Below are positions 1 to 8,338 of a DNA stretch of 64,000 nt, piece after piece. The notes beneath the pieces are model-generated. The model was not told where the DNA came from and made no database searches. It saw only the letters and a list, made by a program, of their open reading frames with translations. The stretch spans positions 589,712-653,711 of the forward strand of contig NZ_WVHL01000001.1 in the NCBI RefSeq assembly GCF_009861525.1, in the 5' to 3' direction. Within the stretch, counting starts at the first letter, position 1; every line of letters begins with the position of its first letter. The stretch comes from Pseudomonas sp. LD120. GTDB taxonomy: Bacteria > Pseudomonadota > Gammaproteobacteria > Pseudomonadales > Pseudomonadaceae. A program made the translations under genes and the position numbers.

Positions 1-721
1 CGACCCCGACATCGGCGGTCAGCAGACGGGTTTCCAGGTCTTCCAGCAACTCGTCATCAATGGCCTTCTTGCCCAGGAACAGGCTGGCCATGCCTTCGCC
101 GATGCTGGCGCTGGTCTTGGACAAGCCCTGCTTGAGACGGGCGAAGAAGCCGACCTTGTTCTCGTCGGCGGGACGGGCAGGTTCGATGACCGGCTCTGGC
201 TCTGGCGCCAGCACAACCGGCTCGACCGTAGGCGTAGGCGTAGGCGTAACAGGCTCGGGGGCGACGAATGCCGGCGCTACTGGCGCCTGCACTTCGCTCA
301 CCGGGGCCGGGGCGACAAGCGGGGCCTCGACAACCGGCTCATGCGTGGCGCTCACGGCCGGAATTGGCGGCGTCACGTGCTCTGCCTGAGTGTCCTCCAC
401 CAGCGCCACTGGCTCTTCCGCCACCGGCAGGGTCAGCCAGGGCTTGTGCCCGGGGCTTGGGGTCAGCGGTAGCTCGGGCGCGACGGGCGCGGGCGGCTCA
501 GCCTCGGCCTGGTGCAGCAGCGGTTCGGCGATCGGCGCCGCCACAGGCTCTGCAGGCGCTAGGTTCAGGGTGGGTTCAGGGACTGGAGCCGGCACGGGCT
601 CAGCAGCCACTGGCGGCTGTTCGACGACGGGTTCCTGCGGCTTTTTGCGCAGCCATCCGAACAGGCCTTTCTTCTCGCCAGCCGCGGCTGGGGTCTTTTT
701 GTCGTCGTTGGAACCAAACAT
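1..721 (-). CDS. ftsY: Signal recognition particle receptor FtsY, N-terminal part (cut by window edge)
   Basis: About 240 codons are visible, read leftward from the ATG at 719-721 and running off the window. The first ~190 residues form a low-complexity Pro/Glu/Ala/Val-rich acidic region, the membrane-targeting A domain typical of proteobacterial FtsY. The start MFGSNDDKK and the early KKGLFGWLRKK stretch fit this family. It is followed by FFARLKQGLSKTS and the start of the four-helix N domain (GMASLFLGKKAID). The GTPase G domain lies outside the window. FtsY is the inner-membrane docking GTPase for SRP-ribosome complexes. It is divergent from the M16 protease operon, as in P. aeruginosa. The identification is firm; the A domain would be expected to vary between strains. 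Confidence 0.95.
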   Translation of the reverse strand, partial: MFGSNDDKKTPAAAGEKKGLFGWLRKKPQEPVVEQPPVAAEPVPAPVPEPTLNLAPAEPVAAPIAEPLLHQAEAEPPAPVAPELPLTPSPGHKPWLTLPVAEEPVALVEDTQAEHVTPPIPAVSATHEPVVEAPLVAPAPVSEVQAPVAPAFVAPEPVTPTPTPTVEPVVLAPEPEPVIEPARPADENKVGFFARLKQGLSKTSASIGEGMASLFLGKKAIDDELLEDLETRLLTADVGV

Positions 722-1124
722 GGAGACGGCTATCTCAAGGTAGCGATGCGCCAGCCGGCGCGTCGGTAAATAAATATTCAATGCAGAACAGACTGTGTTT
801 AATCCAGCTTGTTCACGCGCAACATGTTGTCGAAATGCCCAAAGGCACTTCAAGGATCGATTTTACTAAAGGACTGGAACGGCAAAATCGGCGAAAAGTC
901 GAAGTCTAGCTGACAAATCGAGGTTTCTTGCCGGGAACTCAAACAACCTGCTCAAGTACGTGCTGATCCGCGAAGACCTGATAGGCGTGGCCGCCAGTAA
1001 AACGGATCAGTATCCTAGGGCGTGTCACCACTCATTACCAGTGCTGTAGTGAGTGGCGACACGCCCCAACCTCTCGCTCGCTGACGCTAAGACCACGCGG
1101 GCAGCCCAACAGGTTTAAAAACGA
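722..1124. other. 403-bp divergent intergenic region between ftsY and the M16 operon
   Basis: No gene is supported here: the frames that cross it have no family-like sequence and no good ribosome site. It must hold the two divergent promoters. It also contains an 8-bp inverted repeat (CTGATCCG 963-970 / CGGATCAG 1003-1010) directly followed by a long near-palindrome at 1018-1066. Together these look like a small non-coding repeat element of roughly 110 bp inserted upstream of the protease gene. Confidence 0.6.
1018..1066. repeat. 49-bp near-palindrome upstream of the M16 operon
   Basis: The arm GGGCGTGTCACCACTCA (1018-1034) is repeated inverted as TGAGTGGCGACACGCCC (1050-1066), 16 of 17 positions pairing, around a 15-nt centre that can itself pair in part. 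There is no T-tract, so a simple terminator is unlikely. A small mobile or REP-like element, or a transcribed hairpin in the 5' leader, fits better. Confidence 0.65.
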
Positions 1125-2480
1125 ATGAATGCTCTAGCCCGCCGCGCCGCAGGCCTGCTGCTCAGTACGGTTTGTCTGCCCCTTGCAGCCCTGGCCGCCG
1201 ACCCGCAACCCACCCATGAATTCACCCTCGACAATGGCCTCAAAGTCGTGGTCCGCGAAGATCATCGCGCGCCGGTGGTGGTGTCCCAGGTCTGGTACAA
1301 GGTCGGCTCCAGCTACGAAACCCCGGGCCAGACCGGTTTGTCCCACGCCTTGGAACACATGATGTTCAAAGGCAGCGAGAAGGTCGGCCCCGGCGAAGCC
1401 TCGTTGATCCTGCGGGACCTGGGCGCCGAAGAGAACGCCTTCACCAGCGACGACTTCACTGCTTATTACCAAGTCCTGGCCCGCGACCGCCTGGGCGTGG
1501 CCCTGGAACTGGAAGCCGACCGCATGGCCAGCCTGCGCCTGCCAGCCGACGAGTTCGCCCGCGAGATCGAGGTCATCAAGGAAGAACGCCGCCTGCGCAC
1601 CGACGACAAGCCGCTGTCCAAGGCCTACGAGCGCTTCAAGGCCATGGCCTATCCGGCCAGCGGCTACCACACGCCGACCATCGGCTGGATGGCTGACCTG
1701 AACCGGATGAAGGTCGAAGAGCTGCGCCACTGGTACCAGTCCTGGTACGCACCGAACAACGCCACCCTGGTGGTAGTCGGCGACGTCACCCCGGACGAGG
1801 TCAAGGCCCTGGCCCAGCGCTATTTCGGTGCCATCCCCAAGCGCGATGTGCCACCGGCGAAGATCCCCATGGAACTGGCCGAACCCGGCGAGCGCCTGAT
1901 CACCCTTCACCTGAAGACCCAACTGCCGAGCCTGATGCTGGCGTTCAACGTGCCGAGCATCGCCACGGCGGACGACAAGCGTGCGGTCAACGCCCTGCGC
2001 CTGGCTGCGGCCTTGCTCGACGGCGGCTACAGCGGGCGCATCCCCACCCAGCTGGAGCGCGGCGAAGAGTTGCTGTCAAACGGCTCCACCAGCTACGACG
2101 CCTACACCCGGGGCGACAGCCTGTTCCTGCTCTCGGCCACCCCCAACAGTCAGAAGAAGAAAACCATCGCCCAGGCCGAAGCCGGGCTGTGGCGCCTGCT
2201 GGACCAGTTGAAAACCACTCCGCCGTCCGCCGAGGAATTGGAGCGGGTCCGGGCCCAGGTCATCGCCGGTCTGGTCTACGAGCGTGACTCCATCACCCGC
2301 CAGGCCACCGCCATCGGCCAGCTGGAAACCGTCGGCCTGTCCTGGAAGCTGATGGACACCGAGCTGGCGGAATTGCAAAGCGTGACCCCGGAAGACATCC
2401 AGAAGGCCGCCCGCACCTATTTCACCCGGGAGCGTATGAGCGTGGCCCACGTACTGCCTGAGGAGTCCGCTCATGAGTAA
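1125..2480 (+). CDS. M16 family zinc metallopeptidase (catalytic partner)
   Basis: 451 aa with a cleavable signal peptide (about residues 1-25, ending LAALAA-D), so it is periplasmic or exported. The inverted zinc motif HxxEH is present as HALEH around residue 75. The downstream Glu region (LELEADRMASL) and a C-terminal M16_C half are also visible. It is the active member of a two-gene M16B pair, as in the P. aeruginosa genes next to ftsY. Its stop overlaps the start of the next gene by 8 bp, so the two are translationally coupled and probably form a heterodimer. The substrate is unknown; small peptides or misfolded envelope proteins are the usual guess for the family. Confidence 0.9.
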   Translation: MNALARRAAGLLLSTVCLPLAALAADPQPTHEFTLDNGLKVVVREDHRAPVVVSQVWYKVGSSYETPGQTGLSHALEHMMFKGSEKVGPGEASLILRDLGAEENAFTSDDFTAYYQVLARDRLGVALELEADRMASLRLPADEFAREIEVIKEERRLRTDDKPLSKAYERFKAMAYPASGYHTPTIGWMADLNRMKVEELRHWYQSWYAPNNATLVVVGDVTPDEVKALAQRYFGAIPKRDVPPAKIPMELAEPGERLITLHLKTQLPSLMLAFNVPSIATADDKRAVNALRLAAALLDGGYSGRIPTQLERGEELLSNGSTSYDAYTRGDSLFLLSATPNSQKKKTIAQAEAGLWRLLDQLKTTPPSAEELERVRAQVIAGLVYERDSITRQATAIGQLETVGLSWKLMDTELAELQSVTPEDIQKAARTYFTRERMSVAHVLPEESAHE

Positions 2481-3963
2481 GCGCAAGAATGCTTCACCGG
2501 TCCTGCTGGGTCTGGCCCTGGTCGCCCTGCTCACCGCCGGTGGCCTGTACCTCTCGCGTTCCGGCGAGAGCAATGCCAGCCAGGCCCTGGATAAGGCCAA
2601 GAGCAGCCAGAGGCTGCAATCCTTGGCCGAGCTGGATGGCAAGGCCCCCAGCCACCGCAACCTCAATGTGCAGACCTGGAACACCGCCGAAGGCGCCAAG
2701 GTGCTGTTCGTCGAAGCCCGCGAGCTGCCGATGTTCGACATGCGCCTGATCTTCGCCGCCGGCAGCAGCCAGGACGGCAACACTCCCGGCCTGGCGCTGC
2801 TGACCAACGCCATGCTCAACGAGGGCGTGGCCGGCAAGGATGTGGGCTCCATCGCCCGGGGCTTTGAAAGCCTGGGGGCGGATATCGGCAACGGCGCCTA
2901 CAAGGACATGGCCGTGGTCTCGCTACGCAGCCTCAGCGCTGTGGACAAACGCCAGCCGGCACTGAAGCTGTTCGCCGAAGTGGTGGGCAAACCGACCTTC
3001 CCGGCCGACTCCCTGGCGCGAATCAAGAACCAGTTGCTCGCCGGCTTCGAGTACCAAAAGCAGAACCCCAGCAAGCTGGCCAGCCTGGAACTGATGCAGC
3101 GCCTGTACGGCAACCATCCCTATGCGCATGCCAGCGAAGGCAATGCCAAGAGCGTTCCGAGCATCAGCCTGGCGCAACTGCGGGCGTTCCACGCCAAGGC
3201 CTATGCCGCCGGCAACGCGGTGATCGCCCTGGTCGGCGATCTCTCACGCAGCGACGCCGAAGCGATCGCCGCACAGGTTTCCGCCGCCTTGCCCAAAGGC
3301 CCGGCCCTGGCCAAGGTCGAGCAACCCACTGAACCCAAGGCCAGCATCGGTCATATCGAGTTCCCATCGAGCCAGACCAACCTGATGCTGGCGCAACTGG
3401 GCATCGACCGCGACGATCCGGACTACGCTGCCGTGTCCCTGGGCAACCAGATCCTCGGCGGTGGCGGTTTCGGCACCCGGCTGATGAGCGAAGTGCGCGA
3501 GAAACGCGGCCTGACCTACGGCGTGTACTCGGGCTTCACCCCGATGCAGGCCCGCGGCCCGTTCATGATCAACCTGCAGACTCGCGCAGCAATGAGCCAA
3601 GGCACCCTCAAGCTGGTGCAGGACGTATTCGCCGACTACCTGAAGAACGGCCCGACCCAGAAGGAACTGGACGACGCCAAGCGTGAACTGGCCGGCAGCT
3701 TCCCGCTGTCCACCGCCAGCAACGCCGATATCGTCGGCCAGCTGGGCGCCATGGGCTTCTACAATCTGCCGTTGAGCTACCTGGAAGACTTCATGCGTCA
3801 ATCCCAGGAACTGACGGTGGAACAGGTCAAGGCCGCCATGAACAAACACCTGAGTGTCGACAAGATGGTCATCGTCAGCGCCGGCCCCACCGTCGCGCAA
3901 AAGCCGTTGCCGCCCCCCACTGACAAACCCGCCGAGCAGCCGCTCGGGGTTCCGGAGCACTGA
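2473..3963 (+). CDS. M16 family peptidase-like protein (non-catalytic partner)
   Basis: 496 aa with an N-terminal membrane anchor or uncleaved signal (residues ~8-27, LLGLALVALLTAGGLYL). It has the M16 fold, including the FGTRLMSEVREKRGLTYGVY stretch typical of the C-terminal half. Where the catalytic partner has HxxEH, this protein reads LALLTNAMLNEG and lacks the zinc ligands. It is therefore likely the inactive subunit that supplies the Arg/Tyr substrate-binding half. It overlaps the preceding gene by 8 bp and ends in a TGATG overlap with rsmD, so the three genes are one transcription unit. Confidence 0.88.
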   Translation: MSKRKNASPVLLGLALVALLTAGGLYLSRSGESNASQALDKAKSSQRLQSLAELDGKAPSHRNLNVQTWNTAEGAKVLFVEARELPMFDMRLIFAAGSSQDGNTPGLALLTNAMLNEGVAGKDVGSIARGFESLGADIGNGAYKDMAVVSLRSLSAVDKRQPALKLFAEVVGKPTFPADSLARIKNQLLAGFEYQKQNPSKLASLELMQRLYGNHPYAHASEGNAKSVPSISLAQLRAFHAKAYAAGNAVIALVGDLSRSDAEAIAAQVSAALPKGPALAKVEQPTEPKASIGHIEFPSSQTNLMLAQLGIDRDDPDYAAVSLGNQILGGGGFGTRLMSEVREKRGLTYGVYSGFTPMQARGPFMINLQTRAAMSQGTLKLVQDVFADYLKNGPTQKELDDAKRELAGSFPLSTASNADIVGQLGAMGFYNLPLSYLEDFMRQSQELTVEQVKAAMNKHLSVDKMVIVSAGPTVAQKPLPPPTDKPAEQPLGVPEH

Positions 3964-4583
3964 TGGCCCGTCCAGCCCGTCCCAACAAGAAACCCGTCCA
4001 TAACCAGCACAACGGCGTTGGCCAACTGCGCATCATTGGCGGCCAATGGCGCAGCCGGAGACTGAGCTTCCCCGACTTGCCGGGGCTGCGTCCGACCCCG
4101 GACCGGGTGCGCGAAACCCTGTTCAACTGGTTGGCCCCCTATGTGGCCGGGGCCAAGGTCATCGACCCGTTCGCCGGCAGCGGCGCGGTGTTCCTCGAAG
4201 CCCTGTCCCGTGGTGCCGCCACCGGCCTGGCCCTGGACAGCAGCAACGTGGCGATCTCCAGTCTGCGCGAGCACCTGGGCACCCTGCGCTGCAGCGTGGG
4301 CCAGGCGCAGACCGCCGACGCCCTGCGCTACCTGGAAACCCAACCGGCGACGCCGTTCGACCTGGCGTTTCTCGACCCGCCGTTCAACCAGAACCTGCTG
4401 CCCGCCGCCTGCGCCCTGCTCGAAGAGCGCGGCTGGCTGGCGGACGACGCCTGGATCTACACCGAAAGCGAAACCGCGCCATCGACCCTGGGGCTGCCCG
4501 GGCGCTGGCGCCTGCACCGTGAACAAAAATCCGGGCAGGTGTACTACTCGCTGTGGCAACGTATGGCAGACAACGCCGCGTAG
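3963..4583 (+). CDS. rsmD: 16S rRNA (guanine(966)-N(2))-methyltransferase RsmD
   Basis: 206 aa, close to the family's usual ~200. Conserved blocks are visible in order: RIIGGQWRSRRL at the start, RPTPDRVRETLFNWL, the SAM-binding DPFAGSGAVFLEALSRGA, and the catalytic FLDPPF motif. RsmD methylates G966 of 16S rRNA in the assembled small subunit. The ATG shares one base with the preceding stop (TGATG), which settles the start. It lies next to ftsY-linked genes as in E. coli and Pseudomonas. Confidence 0.96.
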   Translation: MARPARPNKKPVHNQHNGVGQLRIIGGQWRSRRLSFPDLPGLRPTPDRVRETLFNWLAPYVAGAKVIDPFAGSGAVFLEALSRGAATGLALDSSNVAISSLREHLGTLRCSVGQAQTADALRYLETQPATPFDLAFLDPPFNQNLLPAACALLEERGWLADDAWIYTESETAPSTLGLPGRWRLHREQKSGQVYYSLWQRMADNAA

Positions 4584-4657
4584 CACCTGCCTACATTCGG
4601 CCGGAACAAGGCGCGCACCCCGCCCGGGCTGCGCGCCGCTGCATCGAGATCCTCCCC

Positions 4658-5659
4658 GTGCCCGACTCGCCTGATCGTTTCACCCCCGCCTTCGGCCTTG
4701 GCAACCCGCACCTGCAGACCCTGTGGGGCCCGCTGTGGCGCCCGACCACTCAGTTGGAGCGCCAGCGCGAGCGCCTGTGGCTGGATGACGGCGACTTTCT
4801 CGACCTGGACTGGCACGGCCCCCATAGCGCCGAAGCCCCTCTGGTGTTGGTGCTGCATGGCCTGACCGGCTCGTCCAACTCGCCTTATGTGACCGGGCTG
4901 CAACAGGTCCTCGCCGCTCGGGGCTGGGCCAGCGCGGCGCTGAACTGGCGCGGCTGCTCCGGCGAACCCAACCTGTTGCCGCGCAGCTACCATTCCGGCG
5001 CCAGCGAAGACCTGGCCTCGGCCATCACCCATCTGCGGGCCAAGCGCCCCCAAGCACCGCTGTACGCGGTGGGTTATTCACTGGGGGGCAATGTGCTGCT
5101 CAAGTACTTGGGGGAACGCGGTAGCGAAAGCCCGTTGCAGGGTGCCACGGCGGTATCGGTGCCGTTTCGCCTGGACCAGTGCGCCGACCGCATCGGCCAG
5201 GGCTTTTCCAAGATTTACCAGGCGCACTTCATGCGCGAGATGCTGGCCTACATCAAGGACAAGCAACGCCAGTTCCAGCACGACGGCCGCCACGACGGCC
5301 TCGCCACCCTGGCGCAACTGGGCCCGCTGACCAAGATGCGCACCTTCTGGGACTTCGATGGCCGGGTCACCGCGCCGCTGCATGGCTTTGCCGATGCCCA
5401 GGACTATTACCGCCGCGCCTCCAGCCGCTATTTCCTCGGCGAAATCCGTACCCCGACCCTGATCATCCAGGCCGCGGACGACCCCTTCGTGTTCCGCCAC
5501 AGCCTGCCTGAAGCCGCCGAACTGTCCGCCAGCACCCGGTTCGAACTGCAGACCAAAGGCGGCCACGTGGGCTTTGTCGGCGGCAGCCTGAAACATCCGC
5601 GCTACTACCTGGAGCAGCGCATTCCGCAATGGCTGACCGGCCTGGGCCGTCATGGATAA
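4658..5659 (+). CDS. YheT-type alpha/beta hydrolase
   Basis: 333 aa from a GTG at 4658, preceded by GAG at about -10. An upstream GTG at 4553 in the same frame would add 35 residues of unlikely composition and overlap rsmD. Family marks are FGLGNPHLQTLWGP at the N-terminus, VLHGLTGSSNSPYV (oxyanion region), the nucleophile elbow GYSLGG, and late DDPF and GGHVGF segments for the acid and histidine. It belongs to the UPF0017/YheT esterase-like group, whose physiological substrate is not established. The 3' end overlaps the following AraC gene by 8 bp. Confidence 0.88.
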   Translation: MPDSPDRFTPAFGLGNPHLQTLWGPLWRPTTQLERQRERLWLDDGDFLDLDWHGPHSAEAPLVLVLHGLTGSSNSPYVTGLQQVLAARGWASAALNWRGCSGEPNLLPRSYHSGASEDLASAITHLRAKRPQAPLYAVGYSLGGNVLLKYLGERGSESPLQGATAVSVPFRLDQCADRIGQGFSKIYQAHFMREMLAYIKDKQRQFQHDGRHDGLATLAQLGPLTKMRTFWDFDGRVTAPLHGFADAQDYYRRASSRYFLGEIRTPTLIIQAADDPFVFRHSLPEAAELSASTRFELQTKGGHVGFVGGSLKHPRYYLEQRIPQWLTGLGRHG

Positions 5660-6482
5660 GTCCGCCCGGGAGTCGATCCGTTTCTGGCAGACCGCGCCCT
5701 TGGCCGGGGTCGAGTTGCTGGCGGCGCGCTATATCGAGCAGCGCTTCGTGCCCCATGTGCATGAGGGGTATGTGATCGGCATGATCATGGCTGGCGCCCA
5801 GCGCTACCGCTATCGCGGGGCCGAGCACCTGGCGGGCAGCGGCACCCTGGTGCTGATCAACCCGGACGAGCTGCACACTGGAGCCAAAGGCGTCGAGGAC
5901 GGCTGGTTGTATCGGGCCTTTTACCCGGACAACCAACAGGTTCTCGGCCTGCTCGACGAGCTGGAACTGCCCAGCGGCCGCCTGCCGGCCTTTGGCGCCA
6001 CCCTGTATCGGGACCCGGATCTGGTGCAGGGTTTTGCCCGCCTGCACCACCTGCTGGAAAGCCCGACCACCGCCCTGCAACAACAGACCCAGTGGCGGGA
6101 AATGCTGCTGATGCTGTTGCAGCGGCACGCCGGAGTCAGGGCGCTGGGCGCACCCGGGCAAGAGCACCGGGCGATTGTCCAGGCCAAGGAATTGCTGCGC
6201 TCGCAGCTGGCCGCGCCGCCGTCATTGGAAGAGCTGGCGGCGGCGGTGAACCTGTCACCATTCCACTTCGCCCGGGTGTTTCGCCAGGCCACCGGAATTC
6301 CACCCCACACCTGGCTGATGCAGCAACGCATCGCCAAGGCCCGAGCCTTGTTACGCGATGGCTGCCTGCCGCTGGAAGTGGCCACACAACTGGGGTTTGC
6401 CGACCAGAGTCACCTCAGTCGGCAGTTCAAGCAGGTGTATGGGGTGGCGCCGGCGGCTTATCGCAGCGCCGTTCTGCAGTAG
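5652..6482 (+). CDS. AraC family transcriptional regulator
   Basis: 276 aa. The N-terminal half is an AraC cupin sensor domain (HVHEGYVIGMIMAGAQRYRY, then an INPDELHTG core). The C-terminal ~100 residues hold the two helix-turn-helix motifs: LEELAAAVNLSPFHFARVF and the later VATQLGFADQSHLSRQFK. The ligand cannot be read from sequence. It starts inside the 3' end of the hydrolase gene (8-bp overlap), so it is co-expressed with it. It may be autoregulated, but no operator was identified. Confidence 0.9.
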   Translation: MDKSARESIRFWQTAPLAGVELLAARYIEQRFVPHVHEGYVIGMIMAGAQRYRYRGAEHLAGSGTLVLINPDELHTGAKGVEDGWLYRAFYPDNQQVLGLLDELELPSGRLPAFGATLYRDPDLVQGFARLHHLLESPTTALQQQTQWREMLLMLLQRHAGVRALGAPGQEHRAIVQAKELLRSQLAAPPSLEELAAAVNLSPFHFARVFRQATGIPPHTWLMQQRIAKARALLRDGCLPLEVATQLGFADQSHLSRQFKQVYGVAPAAYRSAVLQ

Positions 6483-6544
6483 GACGGCGCGGCTTTTGCG
6501 AGCTCGTTCGCGCCTGCTGCCGCCAACGCGTCCCGGTCGACGCT

Positions 6545-6613
6545 TTCGCGAGCAAACTCGCTCCTACAGGTTCGCGGGGGCCTGCGGGCCGTAGGAGCTG
6601 GCTTGCCAGCGAA
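6545..6613. repeat. REPIN (inverted pair of REP sequences)
   Basis: TTCGCGAGCAAACTCGCTCC at 6545 is mirrored by GGAGCTGGCTTGCCAGCGAA ending at 6613, separated by a short GC-rich spacer. This is the typical P. fluorescens-group REP doublet (GTAGGAGC core plus a small palindrome). It lies between the convergent AraC gene and sseA and probably also acts as a transcription barrier. Confidence 0.8.
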
Positions 6614-6634
6614 GAGGCCGACCGGGGCAGCCCG

Positions 6635-7489
6635 TCAATCGCCGATGGCGACAGGCCGCTGGGTATCGGTGATCCACTCGCTCCACGAACCGGCATACAG
6701 GCGCCCCAGCGGGTAGCCGGCCAGGCACAGGGCGAACAGGTTGTGGCAGGCGGTGACCCCGGAGCCGCAATAAGCCACCAAGTGCTCCGGAGAACGCCCG
6801 GCGAGTTTTTCGGCAAAACGCTGCTTGAGCTGCTGCGCCGGCAAAAAGCGCCCGTCGCTGTCCAGGTTGTCCGTGAAGGCCGCGCATTGCGCCCCGGGAA
6901 TGTGCCCGGCCACCGGATCGATCGGCTCCACGTCACCGCGAAAACGCGGCAAGGCCCGGGCGTCCAGCAAAGTCAGGTCCGGCTGGCCCAGACGCTGCTT
7001 CAGGTGCTCGGCGTCCAGCAGCAAAGCGTGATCGGGCTGACCGCTGAAGTGCCCGATCACATTGTCGGGGGCATCCAGGCTCAAGGGCAGGCCGGCGGCG
7101 TGCCAGGCTTTGAGGCCGCCATCGAGAATGAACACGCCATCACGCTTGCCCAGCCAGGCCAGCAACCACCAGGCGCGGGCAGCGTAGGCACCGGGACCGT
7201 CGTCATAGAGCACGATCTGGCTGTCGTTATCGATGCCCCAGGCCTGCAGGCGCGCCACCAACTGCGCCGGCTCCGGCAACGGATGCCGGCCGGTCACGCC
7301 CTTGATCACCGGCGCGCTCAGGTCGCGGTTCAAGTCGGCGAAATGCGCCCCGGCAATATGCCCGTCGGCGTAGCTGCGCTGGCCGTAATCCGGGTCTTCC
7401 AGAGCAAAGCGACAATCCAGAATCACCAGACCGGGCTGCTGTTTCTTCTGGTCCAGGGCAAGCGGGCTGATCAACTGCGCAAGGGGCAT
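6635..7489 (-). CDS. sseA: 3-mercaptopyruvate sulfurtransferase (rhodanese family)
   Basis: 284 aa with two rhodanese domains: the inactive N-terminal one (residues ~5-135, with LVILDCRF and GHIAGAHFADLNRDLS) and the catalytic C-terminal one (~150-280). The active-site loop is C241-G-S-G-V-T-A. That is the mercaptopyruvate-type loop rather than the CRxG(K/R)x[RT] loop of thiosulfate sulfurtransferases. It transfers sulfur from 3-mercaptopyruvate to thiol acceptors or cyanide. It is a single gene, convergent with the AraC regulator and just downstream of laoR on the same strand. Confidence 0.9.
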   Translation of the reverse strand: MPLAQLISPLALDQKKQQPGLVILDCRFALEDPDYGQRSYADGHIAGAHFADLNRDLSAPVIKGVTGRHPLPEPAQLVARLQAWGIDNDSQIVLYDDGPGAYAARAWWLLAWLGKRDGVFILDGGLKAWHAAGLPLSLDAPDNVIGHFSGQPDHALLLDAEHLKQRLGQPDLTLLDARALPRFRGDVEPIDPVAGHIPGAQCAAFTDNLDSDGRFLPAQQLKQRFAEKLAGRSPEHLVAYCGSGVTACHNLFALCLAGYPLGRLYAGSWSEWITDTQRPVAIGD

Positions 7490-7522
7490 AGCGGGCTCCT
7501 GTGAGTAAGTCGGAGGTTGATC

Positions 7523-8194
7523 CTACTGCACTTCCTCCAGGGCTTGGGCCAGCGGCACGTAAAACTCTTCGAACAGGCCGTTGACCGCCTCGCGGGCCTG
7601 CTCGGTGACAAAACCGGCTTCCAGCACCAGCACCTGATAGACGCCGCGCTTGATGGCTTCCTCGCTCAGGTGGGTGGAGTTTTCCCGGGTGGTGCACAGA
7701 AAACGCACCCAGGAGGTGAGGATGATCCAGGCATTGAGGGTCAGGGATTCGATCTGCACCTTGTCCATGGCGACGATTCCGGCCTCGACGAAGCGCCCAT
7801 AGATGGCCATGCCCTGGATCAGGCAGCGCTGGGAAAAACGTCGGTAACGAGCGGCCAGTTCGGCATCGCTGTCCAACAAGTGCTCCAGGTCGCGATGCAG
7901 AAAACGATAGCGCCACATGGCCGCCAGCAGCGCCTGCAAGTAGTAGCGCTTGTCTTGCACGGTGACCGCGCGCCCGGGCGGTGGCCGCAGGAAGCTGTCC
8001 ACCAGGCTCTCGTACTCGGCGAACAGCACGGCGATGATCGCCTGCTTGTTGGGGAAGTGGTAGTACAGGTTGCCCGGGGAAATCTCCATGTGTGCTGCAA
8101 TGTGGTTGGTGCTGACGTTGCGTTCGCCCTGCTGGTTGAAGAGTTCGAGACTGAACTGGACGATGCGTTCGCGGGTTTTTATGCGTGGGGCCAT
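7523..8194 (-). CDS. laoR: TetR family repressor of long-chain alcohol oxidation genes (LaoR-like)
   Basis: 223 aa. The N-terminal TetR helix-turn-helix is clear (TRERIVQFSLELFNQQG, then VSTNHIAAHMEISPGNLYYH and FPNKQ). The rest is a helical ligand-binding domain. Its divergent position next to laoC-laoB-laoA matches the P. aeruginosa LaoABCR arrangement (PA0364-PA0367), where the regulator represses the genes and responds to long-chain aldehyde or alcohol metabolism. The 144-bp gap to laoC contains a perfect palindrome inside the laoC promoter, a natural operator for it. Naming rests on synteny and family, not on data from this strain. Confidence 0.85.
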   Translation of the reverse strand: MAPRIKTRERIVQFSLELFNQQGERNVSTNHIAAHMEISPGNLYYHFPNKQAIIAVLFAEYESLVDSFLRPPPGRAVTVQDKRYYLQALLAAMWRYRFLHRDLEHLLDSDAELAARYRRFSQRCLIQGMAIYGRFVEAGIVAMDKVQIESLTLNAWIILTSWVRFLCTTRENSTHLSEEAIKRGVYQVLVLEAGFVTEQAREAVNGLFEEFYVPLAQALEEVQ

Positions 8195-8278
8195 GGGCGT
8201 GGGCTTTAATCAGAAGGCTGGGGTGCATCTTACGACCTATCCCTCTGGGGATAAATCAGGAGCGGCACAGGAGGGTAT

Positions 8279-8307
8279 TTGACAATTTAGAGCATAAGCT
8301 CTAAAAA
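8279..8307 (+). promoter_or_regulatory. laoC promoter with embedded palindromic operator
   Basis: TTGACA at 8279-8284, a 17-bp spacer, then TAAAAA at 8302-8307 form a near-consensus sigma-70 promoter pointing at laoC. The spacer is filled by TTTAGAGC-ATAA-GCTCTAAA (8286-8305), a perfect 8-bp inverted repeat. A repressor bound here would block polymerase directly. LaoR is the obvious candidate (inference). Confidence 0.75.
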
Positions 8308-8338
8308 ACTAGCCAGCCAAAAAAACCGGAGCCCGTCC

